64,000 nucleotides of DNA from Rapana venosa (lineage: Eukaryota; Mollusca; Gastropoda; Neogastropoda; Muricidae). A program made the translations under genes and the position numbers. The DNA is taken from assembly GCA_028751875.1 (NCBI GenBank), contig CM054140.1:50115671-50179670 (forward strand), in the 5' to 3' direction. The notes beneath the pieces are model-generated. The model was given only the letters and a program-made list of their open reading frames with translations, was not told the DNA's origin and made no database searches. This document shows positions 10,818-21,440 of this stretch, piece by piece (the first letter of the stretch is position 1; every line of letters begins with the position of its first letter).

Positions 10818-13150
10818 TTAGTGCTGGGATGCAGGCATTGGTAGGCTGCAGGTTCTGTAAGTCACCGTAGAGCATCTTGGCCATTGGGGTGGGGTCAGGC
10901 CAGATCCTGTGGAATGGATGAGTTGAACGTTCTCACAGCAAGAAGCTTTTAGGGACAAGTTGTAGGGTGTGGTAGTGTAGAGCCAGATCCTCTTCCGGAG
11001 TGCTTCATGTTTAGGTTTTTCCTGTAGCCTGCAAGGGCACTGTAGGGCACTGAAGCGCGTGTTTTCCTGTAGCCTGCAAGGGCACTGTAGGGCACTGAAG
11101 CACATGTTTTCCTGTAGCCTGCAAGGGCACTGAAGCGCGTGTTTTCCTGTAGCCTGCAAGGGCACTGTAGGGCACTGAAGCACGTGTTTTCCTGTAGCCT
11201 GCAAGGGCACTGAAGCGCGTGTTTTCCTGTAGCCTGCAAGGGCACTGAGGCGTGTTTTCTTACTGCAGGACTGAGGCATGGGGTGTTTTCCTGTAGCCTG
11301 CAAGGGCACTGAAGCGCGTGTTTTCCTGTAGCCTGCAAGGGCACTGTAGGGCATTGAAGCACATGTCTTTCTGTAGCCTGCAAGGGCACTGTAGGGCACT
11401 GAAGCGCGTGTTTTCCTGTAGCCTGCAAGGGCACTGTAGGGCACTGAAGCACATGTCTTTCTGTAGCCTGCAAGGGCACTGTAGGGCACTGAAGCGTGTG
11501 TTTTCCTGTAGCCTGCAAAGGCACTGTAGGGCACTGAAGCACATGTTTTCCTGTAGCCTGCAAGGGCACTGAAGCACATGTCTTTCTGTAGCCTGCAAAG
11601 GCACTGTAGGGCACTGAAGCACATGTCTTTCTGTAGCCTGCAAGGGCATTGAAGGTTACTGAAGCACATGTTTTTCTGTAGCCTGCAAGGGCACTGTAGG
11701 GCACTGAAGCACATGTTTTTCTGTAGCCTGCAAGGGCACTGTAGGGCACTGAAGCACATGTTTTTCTGTAGCCTGCAAGGGCACTGTAGGGCACTGAAGC
11801 ACATGTTGTGTTGCCTGGCTGTCAGTCTGACAAGGGCACTCCTCCATGGCCTATGCGGAGTTTTACCTGCATACAATTATGGTAATGCAGGCGAGTGTGA
11901 CGTGTCCTGAGCCTGAGTATGCAGACCTGCTTCCGTCGCAGCAGCATGTGATAGGGGTCTTCGAAGAATGAAGGTTGTATGAATGAATGCTGTTGCATCC
12001 ACTTGTTTCTCTGCTTGGCAGTGATGATGGTCTTGGCTTCAGAATAAACAATAGATCTACCCATCTGCTCTTATCTTGTGCGTTCTACTTGAGGTGGCCT
12101 TGTTGCTTTGTCAACTTTGAAGCATGGATGATAATTTTAGTGTTTCAAAGATTTTTAATCGACTAGAGTTATGTGATAGTCTCCACTTTTGGTATTGGCA
12201 TTGACTTCACGGCTCCTGACTATGATGTAGGTTGCCTGGTCCTGCACCTTGCTAATCTGATCACAGTTGAACATGGCTCTGGTGCCCCATGCTGTCATAC
12301 CAAACTCTACCACTGGCCTGATTCTAGTAGTGTATAGCCTTCTGATAGTCGCGGCGTCTGCATCCTAAGGTGTTCCTTCCTGCTTTTTCCTGATAACAAG
12401 TAGAACCTTGGCGCTGGACTGTTTTGGGGGTATGCTCGTTCCATGTCAGTCGTTTGTCAAAAGTCTCCTCAAGGTAGATGGGGTCTTCCTCAGCAAGCAG
12501 GGTCTGCTCTTCACTAGCAGGGTGGCCTTCTGTTCTTTTGTTGAGAGGCTGAATGTCATGCACGTTGTCTTTGTGGCATCACTTCTGAAAAGTCACCAGT
12601 CTGGGCACCTTTCAGAATGTTCAACGCCTGTTGCAGTCTGTCGTTGGCAGTTGTGAGATATTCCTCTGAGCGCCATCAAAGACCATCAGCACATATGGTT
12701 CACAAACTTTTCTTGGCAAATCTCTAACGATGTTTATGAAGACTGGGAATAGGACAGGACTGAAGACCCCTCCCTGTTGGAATCCATATCTCACTTACTT
12801 CTTTTCGGCTGCATGCTCCATTACTAAGGGCTTGAGCCTTCCTGTTGGGCAAGCACAAGTCAATCTACTGGTACATGCATCCGGTCACATCACTCCTCTG
12901 GAGTTTCAGGCATGGTCAATTGTTCCACACCTTATCAAAAGCCTTCTTCATATCTACACAAGCTGTCAGAGAGTGTTGTTTGTCCTGGAAACCATCCTCG
13001 ACCTTCTAAGCTATGGAAGTCACCAGGTTCTTGCTGAAACACTGTTGTCTAAAGCCTGCCTGATCAGGTGATGGCGTTCTTCTCCAGATGTCACACTAAG
13101 CTGGTGTCCATCATTTAGTTCATGAGCTTGCCTACACAAGTGGAGGGTTG
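10818..13150 (-). mobile_element. Jockey/I-like LINE remnant with internally expanded C terminus
   Basis: Minus-strand landmarks in RT-to-tail order: VDMKKAFDKVW (near 12960), IYLEETFDKRLTW (near 12470), RPVVEFGMTAWGTRA (near 12300), an RNase H-adjacent block EAKTIITAKQRNKW..LRLRTRHTRLHYH (11863-12051), then CPCQTDSQATQHVLQ (near 11830) at the usual Cys/His C terminus. The last part is drawn out into an 18-copy array. After the array comes a tail block LRKRIW (near 10980). Frames are broken throughout. Confidence 0.75.
11015..11805 (-). repeat. 45-bp tandem array inside the LINE C terminus
   Basis: Eighteen copies, each with ctgtagcctgcaa, of a 45-bp unit; some copies lack the 10-bp block tagggcactg and are 35 bp. 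On the minus strand the full unit encodes CPTVPLQATEKHVLQ (15 aa). This aligns residue for residue with the flanking single-copy LINE sequence CPCQTDSQATQHVLQ. The 35-bp variants shift the frame, which is why overlapping long open frames appear. None is a gene. Confidence 0.9.
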
Positions 13151-14860
13151 ACAGGGTTGTAACTGTTAGTGTGTGTTCCGCATTATTCTATTCTGCATGG
13201 TACCATGTCGGCCTGTCGCCAAGATTGGGGAATATGTCCTAACTTTTGGCTATTGTTAAAAAGAGCTCGTCAAACATTAAGTGTAATAAGAAGCCGTGTG
13301 TGTGTGTGTGTGGTTTTGTGTGTGTAAGGAGGAAGAAGGATGTCTAGTGTGGCAAGATTACTCAAAAGCAAATTAACAGTGAAGTTTGACATGGTGGAGG
13401 AGCAACTACACCACTGAGGAAGAAAGGACATGGACATATCTCTCAGCAGGGAATGATCGTGGCCCTTGTCTTTGAAGATGTCCCCGCTGGAGTAGGGAAC
13501 GTGTGGAGACAACACTGGAAGACGTCTGCTTTGCGGCCGTTCAACACCTCTCCCCACCACTCGTGTGTGTGTGTGTGGGGGGGGGGGGGGTTGTTTTCAT
13601 TTTTATTTCGAGGATAATGTACTAAGCACTTATGGTCTCATCACATCACACATGGTCTCATCAGATGGACTGTGTGTGTTTGGGAAGGGGGGGGGGGGGG
13701 GGGGGGGGGGGGGCGAATGACCATGTCAAAATTATATTCGTCATTTCAGTCTGAACCAGAAACAAAAAGGAAGACAGGTTGTTTTCCATCTGGTGACGAA
13801 CAACTGACGTCACAAACATGGCGGTTCTATTGACATCATAGACATGGCGGATTTATTGACCTTCCCTTCGTAACATTTTGAAAACTGTTCATCCAAAATT
13901 CGCTGGTAATTGTTTGTTTTAACCGGCAGACATGACTTATCTTTTCTTAATGGATTATCTGGGATCAGCTTATCACTTGGTGATGGTGCGACGTGTTTCC
14001 TTTCAGGAATTATCTGGTTAAGTTGTGTAAAGCTTTTCTTTCCTTCCCAGGGTGACCAAGTGGGGTTTGACAGCATTGATACCTCCATTGTGCTTGTTCA
14101 TAGTTGAACCTGATAGGAATAAAGTGGTGGGGGTCCTAACTGGCTTATGATTGACCACAACAACAGAAGGGAAGTGGTGGATGCCCTCTTGGGCTTAACC
14201 CCTTGCCTGAAGCTTTCCACAGCATTACCAGAATAAAACAACAATGACTACCACATTATGAGAATGATAACATCATACTAACATGAACAACAGCATCAAC
14301 GACAGTAGCATTAACATATTGATAATAATGAAGAGGATATCGTCAGCTGTAGCAGGATGAGGAAAAGCAGCAGTAGCACCAGCAGAAATAACATTTTTTT
14401 AAGAACTAGCAGGAGGAGCAGCAGCAGTAAATGTATGACAGAAGAAGGACTGTTTATCCTCCCCTCTCACTTTGGATGTTGAGGTGAAGTTTGGTGAACA
14501 CTGCCGGCTGTTTAACGAATGAGATAACGAGCGATTCTTCTTGAACACTATGTATATTGATTCTACACCCCTAAGTTCCTAGAGGAACTCCCTCAGATAA
14601 CTTTAAAACACACGTTGCAAACGGAGTTGAAACGACAGAAAACAGGGCTATGTTAAACAGATTCTAGATAGAAGGAAAACATCTATATATAAAAGCAGCA
14701 AGACTGTACAAACAAGGTAAGTGAATAAATCGAAAACTGCATGTATATTCAAGACGATAAGTAAATCGATATATGAATAGATTAAAAATAATGAAGAAAG
14801 AAAGAAATGAATGAAAAAACCAGCAATGATGAGATGACATCACATAAATGTTCACACAGA
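13150..14860. other. No gene seen; A/C-rich sequence
   Basis: Apart from the G runs and a SINE scrap, this holds unrelated sequence and an irregular CAGCAG/AAC-rich part (14270-14440). A short stretch near 13940-14040 (tggattatctgggatcagct) resembles one at about 19920-20000, so it may be another dispersed repeat. Confidence 0.4.
13566..13714 (+). repeat. (GT)n and two poly-G runs
   Basis: gtgtgtgtgtg then G at about 13578-13590, a SINE tail scrap, and a second G run at 13687-13713. Assemblies are often unreliable in such runs. Confidence 0.85.
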
Positions 14861-14867
14861 TGTCCTA

Positions 14868-14887
14868 CGCACGCGCGCGCGCGCGCG

Positions 14888-14924
<37 letters not shown>

Positions 14925-14940
14925 CACACACACACACACT
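14868..14940 (+). repeat. (CG)n and (CA)n microsatellite
   Basis: acgcgcgcgcgcgcg followed by cacacacacac, about 70 bp in all. Confidence 0.92.
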
Positions 14941-15204
14941 GAAATACAATTTTAGGTTGAAACATTGTCCGGACTTTTACAAAGAAGCCTCAAACTCCAA
15001 TTTGCTCCCATGATCTTTCTCTTCAACCACCCACCCACCCACCCACTCTCCTTCATAGAATCTCCACATCATTATGACTGCTGCAAGGTCACTATGACAG
15101 ATGATTATCATAACAAAAACTTCGTTCCTTTAAAATCTTCCGCTTACAAACTTACCCATCAAAACCTTGCAAGCAGTACACTTTACCTAGTGGGAGGGCT
15201 TCTC

Positions 15205-16060
15205 GTAGGTCAGAGCATTAGACTGGGTAGCCTAGTGGTCAGAGCATTACACTGGGTAGCCTAGTGGTCAGCATTACACTGGGTAGCCTAGTGGTCAGCA
15301 TTACACTGGGTAGCCTAGTGGTCAGCATTACACTGGGTAGCCTAGTGGTCAGAGCATTAGACTGGGTAGCCTAGTGGTCAGAGCATTACCTGGGTAGCCT
15401 AGTGGTCAGAGCATTAGACTGGGTAGCCTTATGGTACGGGAGTTCATTACACTGGGTAGCCTAGTGGTCAGCATTACACTGGGTAGCCTAGTGGTCAGAG
15501 CATTAGACTGGGTAGCCTAGTGGTCAGAGCATTCTACCGGGTAGCCTAGTGGTCAGAGCATTACACTGGGTAGCCTAGTGGTCAGAGCATTAGACTGGGT
15601 AGCCTAGTGGTCAGCATTACACTGGGTAGCCTAGTGGTCAGCATTACACTGGGTAGCCTAGTGGTCAGCATTACACTGGGTAGCCTAGTGGTCAGCATTA
15701 CACTGGGTAGCCTAGTAGGTCAGCATTACACTGGGTAGCCTAGTGGTCAGCATTACACTGGGTAGCCTAGTGGTCAGCATTACACTGGGTAGCCTAGTGG
15801 TCAGAGCATTAGCACTGGGTAGCCTAGTAGTCAGCATTACACTGGGTAGCCTAGTGGTCAGAGCATTACACTGGGTAGCCTAGTGGTCAGAGCATTAGAC
15901 TGGGTGGCCTAGTGGTCAGCATTACACTGGGTAGCCTAGTGGTCAGAGCATTATACTGGGTAGCCTAGTGGTCAGAGCATTAGACTGGGTAGCCTAGTGG
16001 TCAGAGCATTACCCTGGGTAGCCTAGTGGTCAGAGCATTACACTGGGTAGCCTAGTGGTC
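15205..16060 (+). repeat. 27/29-bp tandem array of a SINE A-box segment
   Basis: About 30 copies of gtagcctagtggtcag(ag)cattacactgg. Units differ mainly by presence or absence of AG. The unit contains TAGCCTAGTGG, a good match to the Pol III A-box consensus. It equals the first part of the SINE that follows the array at 16042. Confidence 0.92.
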
Positions 16061-16290
16061 GGAGCGTTGCGCTCGTGATCTGACTGACGACTCGGGTTTG
16101 AGCATCTCGCCCGTTCCCAGAGTTAACGTCAGTATAGTACCGACTCCACTCCCCCGAAAGTCCTTCTCATGAGACTATAGTCCGAGGTCCCGTGTGTGAG
16201 CTCATGCCGAACATCTTGCACCCACGTTAAAACCAGTTTGAAGAGTAGGCTATTGTGTGCCAGTAGGAACGGATGACAAAATGTCAACAA
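16042..16290 (+). mobile_element. Family A-like SINE downstream of the A-box array
   Basis: A box gtagcctagtggtcggagc, degenerate B box cgggtttgagcatc, and body cagagttaacgtcag, gactatagtccgaggtcc and aggaacggatgacaaaatg. It supplies the sequence that is repeated in the array just upstream. Confidence 0.75.
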
Positions 16291-16321
16291 CAAAAATGCA
16301 TGCACACTGGTGTCGTTGTAG

Positions 16322-16435
16322 ACATCAACCCCGAGGTCGGAATGCGGCTACCTTGATTTAATTAATGGTAGGCAAACTGTCGCATACGCAAAATCTCACC
16401 ATAGTTGAAACTTGGAGTTCTAGCCAAGTGTAATA
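16322..16435 (+). repeat. Short dispersed block E
   Basis: ggtcggaatgcggctacc..gcaaaatctcaccatagttg. Related copies lie at 56515-56605 (+) and, inverted, at 1490-1585 and 62985-63085. Confidence 0.55.
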
Positions 16436-16644
16436 CCCAGCCCCCACCCCCGAAAAAATCCAAATCAACCAAAGACAAATTGAAAGAAAAGACAAAACAA
16501 ACAAAGCCTTTCATTGCCAGGGGAAAATGAAACGATGCCATTCCCCTGTGCCGTGGAATGTTGACATGTTGAGGACAAATAACCCAAAATCAAGTGCAAG
16601 AACTGCTAGACATGCATCAAAGACACGTTTTCCTTTGTCCTTGA

Positions 16645-16930
16645 TGTATGTATGTATGTATGTATGCATGCATGTATGTAAGCATGTATGTATGTATGCA
16701 TGTATGTATGTATGTGTGTATGCATGTATGTATGTATGTATGTATGTATGTATGTATGTATGTATGTATGTATGTATGTATGTATGTATGTATGTATGTA
16801 TGTATGTATGTATGTATGCATGTATGAATGTATGTATGTATGTATGAATGCATGTATGTATGTATGTATGTATGTATGCATGTATGTATGTATGCATGTA
16901 TGTATGTATGTATGTATGCTTGCATGTATG
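16645..16930 (+). repeat. (ATGT)n microsatellite
   Basis: About 285 bp of atgt with occasional atgc. It produces frames of Tyr-Met-Cys-Val on + and His-Thr-Tyr-Ile on -, which are shadows. Confidence 0.95.
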
Positions 16931-16934
16931 TTTG

Positions 16935-17552
16935 TTTACTGTTATTATTGGGTTGTTTCTTGTTAGGTAAGAAAATTAATAAAGAATCTGAATTAATCTG
17001 AGCTCAGCTTTCAAATGTTTTGAACGCGAAGATTTGTTCAGGCATTCCAAAGTGGAGTAACTTCAGGATACCAGTGGAGGCCTTCCTGGCACTGGGAGCA
17101 CTGTACGGAGGGCGTCAACAGACTGCTGCTGAAAGAGTTACGTGCTTATGTGTAGTTTGTGTATGGATATCAACAAAAAGCGTTGGCAGATTAACAGTAA
17201 AATTACCCGAGAGACTGGCGCTGGCGAAGACTCCAACCATTATTGATTTCAGAACACATGACATTGCAAGTCAAATGGTCAAAAACAACAAAGCAGAAGA
17301 ACTACCATCACTATTACTACTTCCAACAACAACAGCAGCCATGATAATGACAGTAAGAAAAAGAAGAAAATGGGGAAAGGGAAGAAGAAGAAGAAAAGGA
17401 AGGACATATTATAAGAAAAAAAGAAGAAGAAAACGAAGACAGAGAAAAAGAAGAAAAGGAAGGACAACAACAATTGCAGCGACAGCAGCAACAACAACAG
17501 CAACAGCAATCATCGCCATCATCATAATATCGATTTTTTTAAAAATCATGAT

Positions 17553-17583
<31 letters not shown>

Positions 17584-18060
17584 ATGGAGCCTTCGAGTTG
17601 CTTTAATTCGCTAGAGGGAAAATGCTAGCTGAAAATATGTCATGTAATCTTGCTTTACTTTTCCTCATATCTTTGCACACAGCAAAAACCCAGCAGAAGA
17701 GAAAGTCAGTGGATCGATTTAAACGACGGTAGTGATTTATTGGTATCCGTATTAGAAAATATGCCATGAAGCAAACTCTGTCAGAAACAATGGAAGGACA
17801 ACACACACAGCACTGAGAGGAATAGCCCAGTGCAAGAATACGGTCTGGTAGGTTGCACGATGCAAGGGAAATAACTGCGAGAACACACCATGTCTGGTCA
17901 GAATTGACAGCTAAGTTACATTTTTGCCTGAATCTCCAGTGTGTGTGTATGCGTGACACAGCATTTGATAGTAACAATGGAGAGTACACCCCTTCCTCTA
18001 TTCAGAGGTAGCAAGCATAAAGCCCTTTACGCAACACATGGAGAAGGGAGGGGGGTGGGG
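16935..18060. other. No gene seen; GAA/GA-rich middle
   Basis: 17280-17590 is purine-rich (aagaagaaga, gagagagaga) and gives a Lys/Arg-rich open frame that I treat as compositional. The rest is unremarkable. Confidence 0.5.
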
Positions 18061-18064
18061 GTAG

Positions 18065-18287
18065 ACTTCATCTAACTTCGAGCCACCTCCGAGGCACCTG
18101 TTCGAGGAAATTCTCCCCCTGGAGTTAACAACAGCAGCAACAACTGCACACCCCCAAAAGTCCTCTGGTTGAGGCTATAAACCGAGGTCCAGAGTGCGAA
18201 CGCACGCACATCTTACGCACGTTAAACCTTCTCCGCCTGTCGTAAGAATAGACCATTGCATGCTGATGGGAACCGATCACACACACA
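18065..18287 (+). mobile_element. Family A SINE, 5'-truncated copy
   Basis: Body only: ccctggagttaacaacag, gaggctataaaccgaggt, cgcacgttaaacc and gatgggaaccgatcac. Separated by a CA repeat from the full-length copy at 18309. Confidence 0.75.
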
Positions 18288-18308
18288 CACACACACACAT
18301 ACACACAC

Positions 18309-18680
18309 GGGGACGGGAGAGCCTAGTGGTTAGAACATTGTGCTCGCAATCTGACAACCGGGTTCGATTCCCGTTCAAGGGGATATTTTCCCCTGGAAAT
18401 AACATCAGTGCAGACTCCACTCACCCCAAAAGTCCTTCGGATGAGACTATAAACCGAGGCCCCGTGTGAGAACGCACGCAGAACATCTTGCGCACACGTT
18501 AAATCCTGTTCCGCTTTTCGTAAGAGTAGGCCGTTGTGTGCCTGTGGAAACAGATGACAGAATTCACAAAACCGCATACACACGGGGCTTGGATGTAAAA
18601 AATTTTAAAATAAAATAAAATTTAAAAAAACCCACATAAGTGCTTATCCTCGATATGAAAGAATAATAATTAAAAAAATA
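18309..18680 (+). mobile_element. tRNA-derived SINE (family A), full length
   Basis: A box agcctagtggttagaac and B box gggttcgattcccg, spaced as in a tRNA. The body is then ccctggaaataacatcagtg, gatgagactataaaccgagg and acagatgacagaatt, with a tail ggatgtaaaa..cataagtgcttatcctcgat and an A-rich end. It is the reference for other copies in this window. An A-rich insertion interrupts the tail. Confidence 0.88.
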
Positions 18681-18950
18681 TGTAAACCTCTCTAAATGCC
18701 CTTTGTTTTTTTACCCCTACTTTGTGCTAATGTCTACTGTAGTGTTAATGTTCCCAAGTCCAAACTTTTTGGCTTGTTATAGTATCTATTGTTCGTTAAT
18801 TTTCGGAGATTTTTTGTTCTACTTGTTATCCTTAACTGGTTGTAGATTTAGAAACATGTGCTTGATTATTCCCATAATTTATAGCTCTTTCAAATAGCAA
18901 GGCCCTATGTTCTTTACAACAGTTGGTTATGCCATTTTATTGGCACCCAT

Positions 18951-19160
<210 letters not shown>

Positions 19161-19161
19161 G

Positions 19162-20100
19162 ACCGCACGCACACATACACAAACTAATCAGATAAAATTC
19201 TTATACACTGACATGGACCAATAACAAAGAATTACATATTCTTCCACTCAAATACAGTCTACATTTCAAGTTTCTACGTATTTTTTTTATCATCAAAAAG
19301 CCCCGAATTAAACAAAATTGTAAACTTTTTGCTGTCAATAAAAACAGGCCTACTCATAGACTGTTTTTGCCCAGGTCCCGTAGTAACCTCTGTAGGTCAA
19401 ACCTTGCTTATTCAGGAAGAACATTATGGATAATCTACCTCCCTTTTTAAACATTAGCTCCTTGCAAAACAGACGTTTAAGAAACTTTTGGAGAAACACC
19501 TGATGGACAGATTGGAAGTTCACTTTTTGTGCTTGAGGTTACCTTACATTTGATTGCTTTGTAGGCTGTTTTTCTTACCGTTGTTGTTTCGTTTTTTCAA
19601 TACTTGTCTACATTTGTATTAAGCTTTTTCAATACTTGTCTACATTTGTATTAAGCTATGTTGTACTGTCTTGGTTTTGTTTTTTGTCCTATATTGTGAG
19701 GTCTGGATCGTTAAAAAAAAGTTTTCCTTTTAAATGCTTGCATAAGTCAATTTTCTTGATTTTATGTGATTTTGATTTTAATCCTCAATAATGATCCCTT
19801 TGACTTGACACACACGCGCGCGCACCACACGCACGTCATGTTTGGTCATCTGCAGGCATGTGTGGGGTCATCAGTGTATGAACACAAGCAATGCTCAGAC
19901 GATGATCGTCTTCAACTTTTGGATGGATTACCTGGCATCAGTCTGTTTTCTTAGCAGCCCCCCCCCCCCCCCCCCCCCCCAAAATCACACAGTTGGTTAA
20001 GTTGTAATATGAGCAAAACTGTTGTTGGGTTAGCACGCTGTAAAAAGACACTACTTCGCTTGAAAGTTAAACCTGGAGTACGGTCAGAGTTTTGACAACA
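19162..20100. other. Upstream flank of SCOT
   Basis: Presumed promoter and 5' UTR region. I see no convincing TATA box and no CpG-rich stretch beyond a few CGCG at 19815. A poly-C run ends at about 19980. The transcription start cannot be placed by eye. Confidence 0.4.
19957..19980 (+). repeat. Poly-C run
   Basis: About 24 C residues, 120 bp upstream of the SCOT start codon. Confidence 0.85.
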
Positions 20101-20187
20101 ATGGCGTCAGTGCTGTTTCGAGTAAACGCGCTCAACATCTGTAGTTTTATCAGCAAGCGCCCAGTTGCATGCTTGCCACTTTTTAAG
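20101..20187 (+). CDS. OXCT1: SCOT exon 1 (start codon, mitochondrial presequence)
   Basis: Codes residues 1-29 and ends in phase 0 at AAG|gtaaat. The ATG has A at -3 and G at +4, a strong Kozak context (acaATGG). The peptide [20 protein letters not shown] has Arg/Lys and no acidic residue, consistent with a cleaved mitochondrial targeting sequence. It has little sequence identity to vertebrate presequences, as is usual. It is chosen because it is the only in-frame ATG exon upstream of exon 2 with a good donor. A further 5' noncoding exon cannot be excluded. Confidence 0.85.
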
Positions 20188-21399
20188 GTAAATGTGTTAC
20201 TTCTCACGTTTCGTCTTTTCCCCTTATCTCACATTTTGTAATGTCACTAAGTTTTTGCGCATCCTACTAACACGCTTGCCAAACAGACTGTTACCTTCAA
20301 ATGGCCTTGACAACATGCCTTGGCTGATTGAGGGTGTGTGCCATTTATCTTTTTTGCATACTTTATTTTAAACACAAATCTTTTATTCTAGTTTGTAGTT
20401 CCATTCATGTATTGTACATGCATAAAAAATTATTTAACATGTTAGATATGTATCTGTTAAGTGTTAACCCTACATATCAGTTATCACAGTGAGACACTGA
20501 GTTTGACTGACTTATGAGATTGATTAGCAGACAAAAATCATGTCAAGGGCTAGCCTACATCATTTTGAGTTCCCCACTGCTCCCCCCTCCCCACTCTTCC
20601 CCAGTTTCTATTATGCCTGGCCACTAAGGCTTTTAAAAATAAGTGATTTTTTTTTTTAAACCTCAGCCTCCAAAAAATATACAGTAAAACTAAAACTAGG
20701 TTTTTAAAAATATCTTATTCTTTTATATCAAGGATAATGGAATAAGCACTTGTGTGCTTTGTTACATCCAGTCCCTGTGTGTATGCGGTTTTGTAAATTG
20801 TCATCTGTTCCCACCGGCACACAATGGCCTATTCTTATGAAAAGCAGAACAGGATTTAATGTGTTCGCAAGATGGTCTATGTGGATTCGCACATGGGGCC
20901 TCGGTTTATACTTATAGTCTCATCCGAAGGACTTTGGGGAGAGTGGAGTCTGCACTGATGTAATATTATTATGAAAATGATACCAGGTAATTTCAGCATT
21001 CTTATTCTTCCTTTATTTTGAGGATGATGGAATCCACACTCGCCTGCTTTTTATTTTTACATCCAGCCCATCTTCATGTTTTGTAAATTTTGTCGCTCAT
21101 TCCCACCGGCACAAACAGCCTCTTCCAAAAGGTGGAATGTACTTACTTTATAAAGTTTATGGTACTTGGTATGTTTTTAAGGTGTGCACAGGGTGTTCTG
21201 CATGTGTTTGCACATGTATGTATGGGACCTGGGTTTATACTTATAGCATCATGAGACTGTATAATATAACATACATGTGTGTGTGTGACTGTGTGTGTGT
21301 GCACATGCTTCATGATGCATGCCTCTGTGCAAGGACACTTTTTTTTAATGTGTTGTGGACAGGTAGGAGAGAGGTTTTTTAAAGTTTTAAATGTACTTG

Positions 21400-21440
<41 letters not shown>

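Noticed and set aside
10818..11876. 352-codon minus-strand frame
   Set aside because: It is the 45/35-bp array read through inside a dead LINE.
17020..17628. 202-codon Lys/Arg-rich frame
   Set aside because: Produced by GAA/GA-rich low-complexity DNA.
18309..18380. Functional tRNA genes at A/B-box pairs (also 45852, 53635, 63581, 28345)
   Set aside because: Each pair heads a longer SINE body, the cloverleaf is not complete, and the copies recur.
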